Origin: Bathynomus jamesi
Lineage: Eukaryota > Arthropoda > Malacostraca > Isopoda > Cirolanidae
DNA length: 64,000 nt
Direction of reading: 5' to 3'
Assembly (NCBI GenBank): GCA_023014485.1
Contig: JAJOZX010003211.1
Location: 448,001-512,000, forward strand
Below, piece after piece: positions 10,604-21,538 of this stretch. A program made the position numbers and the translations under genes. The notes below the pieces were generated by a model. That model saw only the letters and a program-made list of their open reading frames with translations. It did no database searches and was not told the origin of the DNA. Within the stretch, counting starts at the first letter, position 1, and each line of letters opens with the position of its first letter.

Positions 10604-13600
10604 GTAGTATATTTTAAGGTTTTTGGAAAAGGCTTATGTCAGAGCCTCTCTGTGTTTAATTAAGCCTAAAGGATTATGAAAAATGTTCAAGAAGCATTAA
10701 TATTTTTATTAAATTTCATCAGTCCAAAGGATCTTAAAAGGGTCTCTAATTATTATTACTACAAATATATGTACTCAAAAGTTTGTTGCATTACCATGCT
10801 AAAGAGAGAAACTTAGGCCTAACCCAGTTTGAGTCTAGTGGTGCTCTATTTACCTACCTACCATATGACATTCAGGAACCTAGGGCTACTTCAAGTCTTA
10901 AGCTAAAGTCTCAATGAAGAGCATTGTATTTTTTTCTAATAAAACTTCTCCAATAGCTTATTAAAATCAGTATGATACTTCAAAATATAAACGTTAGGCT
11001 TTGCTCAACTATTTACCTAATTTTAACCTTAATTCTTTCCTGAAGCAATACCAACTAGCCTTTTTCCCCATAGGCTATGGTAGGCAAGACCTAAATATGC
11101 TAACTGAAACTACATAACGTCTGATAGGCTTGTAATTTTTCTGTAGTTATCCATATCTTTTATGAAATTTTCTTGAAAAAGAATAAATTATTGTCTTGAG
11201 AATTTTGTTAGTCAGCAAACATTCATTGCAAGTGGAATTCCATTTTTGAAAGATCAGAAATTTTTACATATGAAGTTCTTAGAATTTTCATTCCATATAC
11301 CAAGTACACTGGGAATAAACTATTAGGCATTGTTCCTATTTCACATTAGGACCTATTAGGCATCCAAGTAATATGCTTATCCATCATTTGGATTAGCCCT
11401 ACTAGTCCTAAAGAAATTGTGGAATCTAAAATTAAGACATCTTACTGGTTGCTAAGTCATCTCAGAGTACTTGCTTCTGTAAAGGAAGCATTATAGTAGT
11501 CCAGATATATACAGGGTGAGTCAAAAGTAGCGCCCGATTTCTGTCAGTTGATTGTTTGTTTGCCATTTGTATTACAGTGTACAAGAAGGTAGAAATAAAT
11601 GAATGACATGTTTATCTAACCATTTATTCGGGGGAAAATTATTACGGAACTGTACCAAGCTGTTTTACTTGCAATTTTCAAAGTGCCCTCCCTCGTGATC
11701 GATGCACAATTGCAGCCGAGCAGGCACAGAGTGGCACACACGCCTGCAGAGTTCGATATCAATTTCCTCAAACTTTGCAGTGATTTGAGCCTTCAATTCC
11801 TGAATGGTACGAGGCTTTTCACGATAAACAAGGTCTTTCATGAGCCCCCAAAGAAAGAAATCTGGAGGTGTAAGGTCTGGGGAGCGTGCCGGCCACTCGA
11901 TCGGACCGCGGCGGCCGATCCACTTTCCGGGAAAGTTTTCATCAAGCCACTGACGAACATGACGTCCATAATGAGGTGGAGCTCCATCTTGCTGGAAATA
12001 ACAGTCCTGATCTTGTACCCTGGGCCAAAAGAAGGTTTGCAGCATATCCAGGTAAATTTCTGCAGTGACAGATCCCTCAAAGAAAAAGGGTCCAATTATC
12101 CCTAATGGAGATATGGCTGCCCAAACTGTCACGCCAGGTAAATTTACCTCCTTCTCAACTGTCACTCTTGGGTTCTCCGCAGCCCAGTAGACACAATTGT
12201 GTCTGTTAATTGTGCCGTTAAGCTTAAAACATGCCTCATCTGACCACCAGATGTTGTCTAGCATTGTGTCCTCTTCGTCAAGTTTAGCTAAGAACTCTTC
12301 GCAAAATTGAAGACGGCGGTCGTCATCTCCATCATGAAGGGCATGCAGTAAGCGTGGAATGTAAGGTTTCCATTTTTTCTGGTGAAGGACACGGATAACA
12401 CTTGATTGGCTCACTTCCAACTCTGCAGATAAACGGCGAGTTGACTTTTGCGGACTTTGTTCAGGTCTCCTGATGGCTTCTTCAGCCTTAGCTACATTCG
12501 TTGCCGTTTTCGGACGACCGGACTTCTTTGCAGTGGCTACCGACCCTGTTGCTTCAAATTTCTCGACAATCAATCGTGTGTTTCTTCCCTGGGGTGGGTT
12601 AATATCGAATTCCTGTGCCAAACGGCGTGCCGCCATCGTTGGTTGTTCATTACATTTGTAGTAATGTTTCACGGCCGCAATGCGATGATTCATTGAAAAG
12701 TAATTCATGGTTCAATTTGGTGCAAATTCAGTAACTTTCCAAACTCTCAGCAATAACCTGCAAAACAAAAACAAAAATAAATAAACTAAGAAAATTAATA
12801 ATCTGCAAGACAATTATTAACAACATGACTTCCCAGAAAGAATCTGACAGCCGAAAAAACAGAAATCGGGCGCTACTTTTGACTCACTCTGTATATATAT
12901 ATATTGTGCGTGTGTTTTTATACAGTTTTATATTTAACAGAACAAAGTAGACTTGCTGAAGAAGGAGGATGGAAGTCTCCTGATAAAGCTCAAAGATCCT
13001 GGTAGTTCACACAGGTTAAAAGGAGCAGATCCTGAGGAACAGGTGAAAAGAGTGGACGCCTTTACTACTATGAAATGACATAAGAGAAAATGAAGCCCTT
13101 TATACATTATTGTGATCATTTCTTTTGATTGATCACAGCTGGTGTTCAAAATCATTGAGGAGAGTGGAACACAAGGGATCTGGGCAAAGGAAATCAGGAT
13201 GAAATGCAACCTGCATCTGAACACTGTGGATAAAGTGATTCGCAAACTGGAAGGAAAAAAGCTTATCAAAAGTTTCAACTCGGTTTTAGTAAGTCATTGG
13301 TTCTTATTTATTCTTGGTCAGATTTGATGAAATACTGAAGCATTTTCTAATTGGTGTATTTTAGCTACTTGAGATTTTCTCATACTTGCTGATATGATAA
13401 TATATATCAAGTAAAAGAGTTAAAAATTACTTAGTGCAGCGCTGTCTGCCTTGTGAAGTAAACTTTACCTTATGAATAAGAATTAGATCATTTTATATGC
13501 TGTATGTGTGTTTGCTTTCAAATTATTATAATTTTTTCTTTTATTGATCATTTTCATATAGGCTTATTTATTTTACCAAATCTTTAACAGTGCTTATTGA

Positions 13601-16600
13601 GATTTAAATATTTCCAAATTTTGTCTCCATGTAAATAATACTCTGGATATTTTTATTTTTATTTTTTTATTTATTGGCCCAGATTTCTGTAAGTCAACCA
13701 CTTATTGAAAAATTAATTTTCAGTATTTGCATTTAAAAAACTTCTTTGCATGAAAATATACTATTAATGTAGTTTGTTTCCGTTTTTTATAGTCCCCCAA
13801 AAAGAAACGGTACATGCTTTATAACTTGGAGCCTGACAGAGAGTTGACAGGAGGAGCATGGTATTCTGAGCAACAATTCGACTCTGAATTTGTTGATGTT
13901 TTGAACCAGCAGTGCTTCAAGTGAGACTTTTTTTTTTACACGCACGTATGTAAATCCTGTTCATAGACAAGATGAATGTGTTTTATATTAATGAATTTTT
14001 TTTGTTATTACTTGAAGATTTCTGGAGCAAAAAGCAATTCGGGCGAGGCAAATTTCTGGGGGTCCAATTGCAGTCCAAAGCGCTTCATACGTCTTTTCAA
14101 AGGACGTCTTGGAGTACATCACTGAGTTAGGAATCACCAAAGTAGGTTTTCAGGAAGTCAGGCGGTCCTTGAAGTCAATTTAGGTCGTATTTAGGTGGCT
14201 GGTTTTAACTCATTCAAGTTCCCGTCTAGAAAAACAACTCGTCAGTTGTTCTAAGGCCGCAAGGGTCGAATCACTCCACAGTGATCTTGAATGAAACGCG
14301 TAACCCAAATCGCTTCCGATCCACCGTGGTCTCTCACTCTTAGATAAAACAAAATTGTCCGAATTGAATTTTAATTCATAAATTTCACTTCGTTTTTCAT
14401 TGTTTATTGTTTATTGTTCATTGTTCATAAAAATAAAAAATATAGCAAAATCAAGTCAATTCTATTTTCTGTTGTCATTCTTTTTGTAAGAATTTTGTAA
14501 TATTCAAGCGTAGAGTCGATCTCGTGAATGCAAGTTCCACGTTAACTCTACAACAGTGGTGGCGAACCTATGGCACGCGTGCCCATTTGGGCACTCGATG
14601 AAATTTACCTGGCACGCCTAAGCATAGAAATTGTTATCCAAAAAATTAGTATAAAATAAGACACTTAATGTTTATAGTTTGGTGTAATACACAGGGTGTC
14701 TCAGAAGTCGCGCACCATAGGCTTTCTTCAAAGAGAAATTGCAAGGAGAATGTATAACAGACTTTGATTTTACCCCAGAAGATATAGCGAGAGCTATAGG
14801 ACAAATGAAATCACATTCATCTCCAGGTCCGGACAAATGGAATGTACTATTAATTAAAAACTGTAAAAATTAAATAGCTACACCCTTATACTGGATGTGG
14901 AGAAGACCCTGGACACTGGGGAAATACCGAGCATCTTGAAAAGAGCAAACATCATCCCTATATATAAAGGCGGAGATACATCTCAAGCAAAGAACTATAG
15001 ACCAGTGTCCTTGACGTCCCACCTCACCAAAATATTTGAAAGAATAGTCAGAGAAAATGTATGACTTCTTGGAGACATTGGAAAGATTCAACGAAAATCA
15101 ACACGGATTCCGATCAGGAAGATCATGCCTATCACAACTTATAGAGCATTATAACAATATCCTAGATGCACTTGAAGGCAATGAAAACTATGATGTCATA
15201 TACATGGATTTTGCTAAAGCTTTCGACAAATGTGATCATGGTATAATAATGCATAAAATGAAATGCATGGAAATAACAGGCAAAGTGGGAAAATGGATCT
15301 ACAACTTCCTCAGAAAACGACTACAGGTGGTCATAATTCAAAGTGTATCATCATCAGAATCAGAAGTACGCAGCTCAGTACCACAAGGTACAGTGCTGGC
15401 CCCACTCTTGTTCATTATCATGCTAAGAGACATACAGTGGAGTAAACAGGAACAGTTAGAGTAACATCTTTTGCGGACGATACAAAGATCAGCAGAAAAA
15501 TCAGCGATGCAAACGAAGTGGAGACCTTGCAGAGGGACACAAACAAAATATACAAATGGTCAGAAGACAACAATATGACGTTTTAACACCGAGAAATTTC
15601 AGCTCTTGAAATATGGTAAAAATGAGGAACTTAAACAGACTGCATATTATGCTCCAGATAGACAAGAAATTCAGAGAAGCACGAAAGCGGTCGACTTGGG
15701 GGTAATAATGACCGATGATGCCACATTCGAGACACAAAATCAGATAGCAATAAACAAAACAAAAAAAAAAAAGAGTCGTGGGACAGGTACTAAGAACGTT
15801 CAAAAGTTGGGACAAGACAGTAATGATGCCCCTGTTGAGAACACTGATCATACCAAAACTTGAATATTGCTAAGTTTTGCCGTCCTCGTATAAAAAGGAA
15901 GAAATTAATAAACTAGAAGAAACGCAGACATATTTCACAGCCAAGATTGATGACTGCAAAGAACTCAACTATTGGGAAAGACTATGTAAACTAAATCTGT
16001 ACTCCCTGGAAAGAAGAAGAAAGGTATACGTACCATAATCTACAATTTAGGCCGGATCGAAAATGGGAAATTTTTTTATTTCTTAAAAAGTACACTATAT
16101 GAGAAGTTTCATTTTATCTTAAAATATTAAAATATCAAGCATGTACTACCCCTAGCGCATACTCCTCCCCCCCTTTTATCACTAACAAAATATTTAAAAA
16201 AACAAGCATGTGCTACCCTACTACCCCTTTCACATGCCCCTCCTCCCTTTCCCTTCATATTTGCATTATGTTTAATGTTGTTATATGTTACATGATTAGT
16301 TGTTTGTTCAATGCTTGATATTTTTATGTTTCAGATAAATAGAAATAATTTTTCAGATAAATAGAAATAATTTGCATTTGCTTTAATTATAATAAATTAT
16401 AAATTACATATAATTTGATTTTTACTTCCGACTATAAATTATGATTACTAGAAGCAAGTCCTCAAATGCAGCCGTTGGATATCCTACGGAATCCCCAGCA
16501 GCCATGACTTCTTCAAAAGCAGATGTTGTGAGACTATCTTTTTGTACACCGTCGTGAAGAAGCTAAATCAAAAGGATCAGCAATTGCTAATGATTGTTAC

Positions 16601-19600
16601 ATGGTTGTTGTAAAAGATATTGAAGACATTTGGATGAAATTTGCTTTTCCTATGATTAACACCACATATATCTATCTTAAAGTCAGTTGACTAATAGAAG
16701 AAGCCTCAAAATTGAACAAGGTGCTATTACATCGAAGAAATGAAAGTTTTTCCTTAAAATAGCTCAGTGTGATGAAATGTTTGATATATCTTCGTGAATG
16801 CCATGATAAGGGAATTGATAGGAAATCTTCCAGGTGTCAGGTGTAAGGATAAAATACCAATGGCAGAATGGGAGTCTTTTGTGGGTCAAAAACAAAGAAA
16901 AAATCAGTTAAGACCAATTGATCGCATAGCTAGTTTAACAAAGAAGAGATCTTTAGCAAGAGCCCAAGAAGCACAAAACCGTCAACTAAAAGCACAAGAA
17001 GAAATGACTGAAGTCACCAATGTTTTACCAATCGAATTTATAGAAAATACCGAAGAAGACATGGATGTAGATTCAGAGAGTCAGGATGTAGATTATGAGG
17101 CCGATTTAGAATTTATTGAGAATATTCAGAACAGGCACTCCTATAAAAACCTAGCATTAACAGCAAATCGTTATCGTGTAAGTCATAGAACTGCAGCTGC
17201 AATAGTCAATGTAGCTTTAAAAGATATGGGGATCCTTAACCACACCAACATGCTTGACAAAGAAATTAGAAAGAGAAAGAAATCGCATAAAAATTTAAAA
17301 TATTTGGAATATTGAAAATTTCTTCCCTTTTCATGAGATAAGGAGCAATGAAAAAGTGAATTGAATTTTAGCACATTATGCCTCTAATTTTTTTTCTTCT
17401 GAATATATTGTTGTACTTAATTAATTTTCCTAATACTGTACATTATTAAATAAAATATTAGTTAATAAAGATTTATGTGATCAAAAAACCTGAATGTAGA
17501 GTAAGTCTCGTATAAATGGAATAGTCTTCAGCATAGGTCAAAAAGTGAAAAATTGTGCCAGGGGGTAGGAGGCTTTAAACAGCGAAAATAATTTATGAGG
17601 GGGTTCCTGTGTTCCATTCAAACCCCTCACAATATGTACCTTTTCAATATAAAATTTCGACCCGGCCTAATTCTACATATGGAAAGTGATCGAAAAACTG
17701 GTACCAAACCTCAAACTAAACCCAATTACCATCCAAACAACGCTGGAAAATAGGAAAGGCAGAATGTATAGTGTTCCCAAATTAAAGGCCCGACAAAGGG
17801 ATCTCCTCCTCAACTCTGAAGGGAAATAGCTTTGTTGTCAGGGGGCTAAGAATTTTCAACAAGCTTCCAAAGGACCTCAGAAACATTACAGGGGTTAAAG
17901 TTGAAGTCTTCAAGAGAAGACTAGATGCCTGGCTCTGGATGGTACCCAATGAGCCGGGTGTACCTGGCTATGTACGGTGGAGAGCGCAAGAGAGCAACTT
18001 GCTCCTCCACCAGGCCAGGACTAGAGGCGGGGCCACCAGCTTGACCTTCGTGTGAAGAAAGACTGACGCACGGAACCCAAACTAAGTTAACAAGGGGTGT
18101 GTGTGTGTGTGTAAAATGGTGACATGGTTTTAAGTGTTTTTACTTGTAATTATTACATTTAAATCATTACGATTTAATTTTTTTATATTGATATTATTGA
18201 CAGGGCTCGAACTGAGGGGGGATGGCTTCCCCCCTTATCTAAATAAAATATGCTTTAACAACACCCTAATTCCGACTAAAGCACAGAAAGTAAAATAAAA
18301 TATATCTATTACTTTTTGGGGTTTATTGAAAGTAATATATTTATATGTTTTTGTAATTTTAAATGGTTTAAAATAAATATTCTAGGGACGTGTGTTTGTG
18401 ATTAAGAGAAGAAAACGGGGGTGGGGGTTTGATTGTGATTAAAATAGATTTTATCATGGCATTTCAAAATGCAAGTTCCAAGTCAGGTGTCATAATTTAC
18501 TTTCATGAAAAAATATGGAAATCACTAAAAACACGTTTCACTAAACTGATGATTTTGGTGCATATCTTTAACAGAAAAGTCACCAGAATGTAATACTATG
18601 CAGTTACATTTTTAAAATTTTAGTCGGGGACATGCCCCGGGACCCCACTACCCTACCCAACCCAACCCACCCCACCCGCACCACCATTTCCCTTTTTAAA
18701 ATTTTACAATTCGACCACTGATTATTGGGTATTGGTAATTATAGCTTTTTTTTTTTTTTTAGTATGCTAGAAACACACTCTAGCAGAGAATAAAATAGTC
18801 TGTCTGTCTGTCGATTTAATTCCTAATGATTTAAATGTAATAATTACAAGAACACTGTTGAAAAACTTGTTTCATTACCACTGTTACTATGAATAATGAA
18901 AATACAGCGTACATGATAGGGTATACGACACACATTTTAATATGAATAGAAGTAAATATTTTAGACTATATAGATAGAGAAATCAACTTCGAACGTCATC
19001 TCTGATTATGTATACACAACCTTGTGAAAAATACTTAGTTGTTTGGCAGGTGCATGTTTACAGTACTTTCGGAAAGGCTGTAAATACATTTTTTTTCTAT
19101 AGGTTCAGTTGCGGACGGAGGAGATAGAAGCCATTCTGGAAACTTTGGTGTATGATGGAAAAGTACAAAAGAGCTTCGCGGGCGCGGAGGGAACTAAACT
19201 TTACAAAGCGGTGAATTCCTTCACTTCTACTCCTCCGCTTATGACCATTCCTTGCGGTGTTTGTCCGGTAAGATTTCGTTTTCTCAGTATTAATAGCTAT
19301 GAATAGTTGGCAGGAACATTTGAACGAATATCCCATTCTAGAATGTTTTAAGTCTCGTAACTGCTCTGTTGAGTCATTCTGTTGGTAAACAAAAATGATC
19401 AACACTTGTAACATCCGAAACCTGTTTCCTCCTTTACGTTAGTATACGTGAACTCGGTATCACCCGAGCCCGAGCCTTAACAGAGTACGTGGCGGGTTCG
19501 AATTAACCCGATGAGTCGGCGGGAGTCGAACCCGAGACCTTGAGTTTCTGATTTTTATCTCTAACAGACCAAACTACGTATCTGTGTAAAAACAAATCAA

Positions 19601-20128
19601 TTGCACATTATATCAGTGCGAATAATATATACCCAAACCTTATGGATTATGTATTATATTTAATGACAAGATAGGGGGAGTATATCTGTAGTTGTATGTT
19701 AAGAGACCCGAATCTATTCACACACACCATAAACTGCTTCCATTCTTCTTTGATACATATCATGCTGCTTAAATTATTCGTCTCAGTTGTTTTCACTTCT
19801 GACTGAACGATCATACCAAACAAGTGTCACGTCCGTACATCTGTATTGGCACCAAAATAAATCATGTCAACTTCTTGCTGTACCCCTCTTCCAGCGAAGG
19901 GTTTTTATTCCGTTCGTGATACGCTTTACCCGCTTCATTCTACCTTCACCCTGCAGTGTACTCGCACTTGTCAATCGAACATTCAAAATGTTTACATTCT
20001 TCACAATTTCTAAATTTCTTGGTAGTTCCTAATTTTTTTTCTTTCTTTAGCTCATTAATCTTTGCGATGATGTAGGAAACGTTACGCCTTCAAATTGCAA
20101 ATATATGGAAGAGTGGTTGGAATTCTGA
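10486..20128 (+). CDS. POLR3F: RNA polymerase III subunit RPC6 (POLR3F), seven exons, first exon missing
   Basis: RPC6 belongs to the RPC3-RPC6-RPC7 heterotrimer of nuclear RNA polymerase III and helps open the promoter of tRNA, 5S and other small RNA genes. Coding exons: 10486-10603, 12941-13042, 13139-13288, 13793-13920, 14018-14141, 19103-19267, 20051-20128. All join in phase with GT-AG borders. The conceptual product shows the tandem winged-helix region (LQLCQEYKQGIT...; IIEESGTQGIWAKEIRMK...; LEGKKLIKSF), then KKKRYMLYNLEPDRELTGG, DSEFVDVLNQQCFKFL, a further winged helix (EEIEAILETLVYDGKV), and a C-terminal cysteine-containing tail (PCGVCP, PSNCKYMEEWLEF) ending in TGA. About 288 codons are visible against roughly 316 in the human protein, so only a short N-terminal exon is missing. 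An ATTAAA lies about 40 bp after the stop. No lesions seen; probably functional. Confidence 0.95.
10604..11511. other. POLR3F intron, left of mariner
   Basis: AT-rich intron sequence, no feature recognised before the mariner at 11512. Confidence 0.5.
11512..12891 (-). mobile_element. Full-length DD41D mariner in a POLR3F intron
   Basis: Length 1380 bp. Inverted termini CAGGGTGAGTCAAAAGTAGC... and CAGAGTGAGTCAAAAGTAGC... are nearly identical over more than 30 bp, with a second matching CTGTCAG block further in. TA duplications flank both ends. It carries a complete transposase ORF on the minus strand, opposite to the host gene. High terminal identity and an open ORF point to a recent insertion. 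The right end is only about 50 bp from the next exon. Confidence 0.93.
11665..12708 (-). CDS. mariner transposase, DD41D type, intact
   Basis: A single 347-residue ORF, the usual size for mariner transposases. Residues about 1-110 form the two helix-turn-helix DNA-binding units (YYKCNEQPTMAARRLAQEFD..., then SQSSVIRVLHQKKW), joined by the GRPKTATN linker that matches the GRPR-type motif. The catalytic triad is complete: Asp in WWSDEACF (about residue 158), Asp in YFQQDGAPPHY (about 241) and Asp in LTPPDFFLWG, with 41 residues between the last two. That spacing puts it in the DD41D (rosa-like) group, unlike classical DD34D mariner. The start MNYFSMNHRIAAVKHYYK lies about 180 bp inside the right terminus, a normal spacing. 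No stop or frameshift is visible, so it could encode active enzyme. Confidence 0.93.
   Translation of the reverse strand: MNYFSMNHRIAAVKHYYKCNEQPTMAARRLAQEFDINPPQGRNTRLIVEKFEATGSVATAKKSGRPKTATNVAKAEEAIRRPEQSPQKSTRRLSAELEVSQSSVIRVLHQKKWKPYIPRLLHALHDGDDDRRLQFCEEFLAKLDEEDTMLDNIWWSDEACFKLNGTINRHNCVYWAAENPRVTVEKEVNLPGVTVWAAISPLGIIGPFFFEGSVTAEIYLDMLQTFFWPRVQDQDCYFQQDGAPPHYGRHVRQWLDENFPGKWIGRRGPIEWPARSPDLTPPDFFLWGLMKDLVYREKPRTIQELKAQITAKFEEIDIELCRRVCHSVPARLQLCIDHEGGHFENCK
12941..13042 (+). CDS. POLR3F: POLR3F exon
   Basis: Acceptor TTTAACAG, donor CAG|GTGAAA, 34 codons in phase 0 (NKVDLLKKEDGSLLIKL... to DPEEQ). It lies about 50 bp right of the mariner, so its branch point and polypyrimidine tract must lie in that short stretch or in the transposon end. 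Confidence 0.9.
13139..13288 (+). CDS. POLR3F: POLR3F exon
   Basis: Acceptor GATCACAG, donor TTA|GTAAGT, 50 codons in phase 0. Encodes the second winged helix, including KIIEESGTQGIWAKEI and LEGKKLIKSF. Confidence 0.92.
13793..13920 (+). CDS. POLR3F: POLR3F exon
   Basis: Acceptor TTTTTTATAG, donor CAA|GTGAGA. Encodes SPKKKRYMLYNLEPDREL, then TGGAWYSEQQFDSEFVDVLN and QQCFK (last codon split). This is the most conserved block of RPC6. Confidence 0.95.
14018..14141 (+). CDS. POLR3F: POLR3F exon
   Basis: Acceptor TACTTGAAG, donor AAA|GTAGGT. Completes the split Lys codon, then FLEQKAIRARQISGG... to ITELGITK. The SSFxxS-like segment and E-Y-I-x-E-L-G-I-x-K match the third winged-helix entry of RPC6. 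Confidence 0.92.
14554..14690. mobile_element. hAT-type element end fragment
   Basis: Begins CAGTGGTGGCGAACCTATGG followed by GCACGCGTGCC, a common non-autonomous hAT terminus in animals. No matching right end is seen; sequence changes to a mariner end at about 14697, so this copy is truncated. Confidence 0.4.
14697..14740. mobile_element. mariner left terminus fragment
   Basis: CAGGGTGTCTCAGAAGTCGC is a mariner-style end preceded by CA rather than TA. It is followed at once by LINE coding sequence, so only the terminus is left. Confidence 0.4.
16045..17672 (+). mobile_element. Unclassified TIR transposon nested in LINE
   Basis: The LINE sequence is interrupted with a 5-bp duplication CTACA (16040-16044 and 17673-17677). 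The inserted 1628 bp start ATTTAGGCCGGATCGAAA and end with the complement of AATTAGGCCGGGTCGAAA, giving imperfect 18-bp inverted termini. It contains a 173-codon ORF plus degraded coding sequence upstream of it (about 16535-16790). The combination of TTAGGCC termini, 5-bp duplication and this protein does not match a superfamily I can name with confidence. Confidence 0.75.
16794..17315 (+). CDS. Uncharacterised transposon protein fragment (N-terminal type)
   Basis: 173 residues, function unknown. Visible parts: a basic region (QKQRKNQLRPIDRI), an acidic low-complexity centre (ENTEEDMDVDSESQDVDYEA), then LALTANRYRVSHRTAAAIVN followed by a Lys/Arg-rich stretch (EIRKRKKSHKN). The VS-R-AA-AI motif followed by a basic RRARKK-like segment is also present in the 750-residue ORF at 49691-51943 (KVSDRAASEI..., SSIRRARQRNRK). 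Upstream, in another frame, KDIEDIW and CDEMFDIS parallel MDVWEKARIP and LQDLFDIAHA of that protein. The catalytic half is absent, so this is a truncated or internally deleted copy. The Met start is arbitrary. Confidence 0.6.
   Translation: MNAMIRELIGNLPGVRCKDKIPMAEWESFVGQKQRKNQLRPIDRIASLTKKRSLARAQEAQNRQLKAQEEMTEVTNVLPIEFIENTEEDMDVDSESQDVDYEADLEFIENIQNRHSYKNLALTANRYRVSHRTAAAIVNVALKDMGILNHTNMLDKEIRKRKKSHKNLKYLEY
18201..18720. mobile_element. hAT-like non-autonomous element
   Basis: Left end CAGGGCTCGAACTG, right end the complement of CAGTGGTCGAATTG. Flanks ATTATTGA (18193-18200) and ATTATTGG (18721-18728) look like an 8-bp duplication with one change. AT-rich interior without coding. Confidence 0.55.
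19103..19267 (+). CDS. POLR3F: POLR3F exon
   Basis: Acceptor TTTTCTATAG, donor CCG|GTAAGA, 55 codons in phase 0. Encodes RTEEIEAILETLVYDGKVQ, GTKLYKAVNSF and PCGVCP. GC-rich compared with the surrounding intron. Confidence 0.94.
19450..19570 (-). repeat. Possible tRNA-derived SINE fragment
   Basis: On the minus strand, GGTCTCGGGTTCGACTCCCG is a good B-box/T-arm match, and the surrounding GTCTGTTAGAG is tRNA-like, but no full cloverleaf or A box could be completed. It lies within a POLR3F intron. Confidence 0.3.
20051..20128 (+). CDS. POLR3F: POLR3F last exon
   Basis: Acceptor TTTCTTTAG, 25 codons plus TGA. Encodes LINLCDDVGNVTPSNCKYME then EWLEF, the conserved RPC6 C-terminus (SPSNCxYMxEWLEF). 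Confidence 0.95.
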   Translation, partial: LINLCDDVGNVTPSNCKYMEEWLEF

Positions 20129-20335
20129 TGGTTCCTATACTCCAATTCGTGTATCTTTGTTAGTTTTATTAAATTTTAAGAAAGTTTTTTCTTTCACGGA
20201 CACCATGCTTGATTATCACCTTTAAACCTGCAGAAATTTGAAATTTCAGGTTTCACAACCTTTCCCTTTTAAGACATAAAGCGTTGCATGCTGGGTTTTC
20301 AGCAATTCGGCGAAATGTGAATAGCAAAAGGTGTG

Positions 20336-21282
20336 ATTTAGGCATTCTACTGGTTAATAAAAATAAAAAGGGAGAAAAGTTCGAGATGTCAACATGAAAT
20401 TGTTTGTGATCAAACCAATAATATAGAGCCATACATATTTCATAGGGCTATAATGAAAAAAAAATGCTTGCCCACATTCATCCAGTAAAGTTTTTTTAAC
20501 ATCATTTACAGGGCCATTCAAAAAAGACGCAACAGTCTAAATTGCTTATATTTCATAATATTGTTAACGTACAGGAATGATTTTTGTATTAGTTTACAGC
20601 GTACACCTGGGAGTTTTGTTACTGCTTCGGCCTAGTAGCCTAAGACGCTAGGCGAACGACTCTTGTAGCCTTAAATGAATATTTTGACGATCGCGTCATC
20701 TCGAATCGCTTCCCTGAACGTTTTGCCTGTGGATGGTCTTGGCCACCATATTCTCTGGATCTCAACCCATGTGATTATTTTTTATGGGGATATCTGAAAG
20801 ATATCCCCATAAAAAATTTAGGCATTCTACTGGTTAATAAAAATAAAAAGGGAGAAAAGTTCGAGATGTCAACATGAAATTGTTTGTGATCAAACCAATA
20901 ATATAGAGCCATACATATTTCATAGGGCTATAATGAAAAAAAAATGCTTGCCCACATTCATCCAGTAAAGTTTTTTTAACATCATTTACAGGGCCATTCA
21001 AAAAAGACGCAACAGTCTAAATTGCTTATATTTCATAATATTGTTAACGTACAGGAATGATTTTTGTATTAGTTTACAGCGTACACCTGGGAGTTTTGTT
21101 ACTGCTTCGGCCTAGTAGCCTAAGACGCTAGGCGAACGACTCTTGTAGCCTTAAATGAATATTTTGACGATCGCGTCATCTCGAATCGCTTCCCTGAACG
21201 TTTTGCCTGTGGATGGTCTTGGCCACCATATTCTCTGGATCTCAACCCATGTGATTATTTTTTATGGGGATATCTGAAAGAT
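20336..21282 (+). repeat. Perfect 480-bp tandem duplication
   Basis: Positions 20336-20802 are repeated without a visible mismatch at 20816-21282. The unit spans the left flank and left part of a mariner-like element. The junction (20803-20815) copies the inverse of the preceding TTTTTTATGGGGATATC, forming a hairpin with a 5-base loop. Confidence 0.95.
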
Positions 21283-21538
21283 AATGTTTACAGAAACAAT
21301 CCTCTCACAATTAGTGAGCTGCAAGAGGAAATTTCATCTGTTGTCACAGTACTTGCCAACTTTCAACGTTGACTGCAAATGGTTTTGGATGCCGGTGGTT
21401 CACACATTGAACATGTTTTTCGTTAAATAAAAACTCCCAATTGTACGCTGTAAACTAATACAAAAATCACTCCTGTATGTTAACAATATTACGAAATATA
21501 AGCAATTTAAACTGTTGCGTCTTTTTTGAATGGCCCTG
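20509..21538 (+). mobile_element. Degraded mariner-like element with duplicated left part
   Basis: Termini CAGGGCCATTCAAAAAAGAC at 20509 and again at 20989 (because of the duplication), and their complement at the right end 21538, flanked by TA. Without the duplication the element is about 550 bp. It keeps the last part of a transposase and is non-autonomous. Confidence 0.75.
21170..21426 (+). pseudogene. mariner transposase C-terminal remnant
   Basis: The + strand reads ...LPERFACGWSWPPYSLDLNP, CDYFLWGYLKDNVYRNNP..., then a TGA, then LQMVLDAGGSHIEHVFR and stop. PYS-DLNPCDYFLWGYLKD matches the last catalytic Asp block of Tc1/mariner transposases, and GGSHIEH is their usual C-terminus. The N-terminal two thirds are missing. 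Confidence 0.7.

Larger units (their letters stand above)
14741..18075 (+). pseudogene. Non-LTR retrotransposon (reverse transcriptase), decayed and interrupted
   Basis: Reverse-transcriptase motifs appear in order on the + strand in shifting frames: SSPGPDKWN (about 14820), NYRPVSLTSHLTKIFERI (about 14995), NQHGFRSGRSC (about 15095), DFAKAFDKCDH (about 15210), SVPQGTVLAPLL (about 15375), then a FADDTK equivalent at about 15470. Conserved C-terminal words (RRLRGR-like segment, VEVFKRRLDAWLW, VPGYVRW) follow after the insert, up to about 18050. Multiple frameshifts and stops. A 1.63-kb TIR element split it at 16045-17672 with a CTACA duplication. The ending GCTTGACCTTCGTG is shared with SINE tails at 55920 and 58160. 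The order of motifs fits a Jockey/CR1-like LINE; clade not certain. Confidence 0.8.

Noticed and set aside
11683..12105. + strand ORF of 140 codons within the mariner
   Set aside because: Antisense to the intact transposase; no independent support.
19450..19570. A functional tRNA gene on the minus strand
   Set aside because: Only a T-arm/B-box match is convincing; no acceptor stem or A box could be completed.
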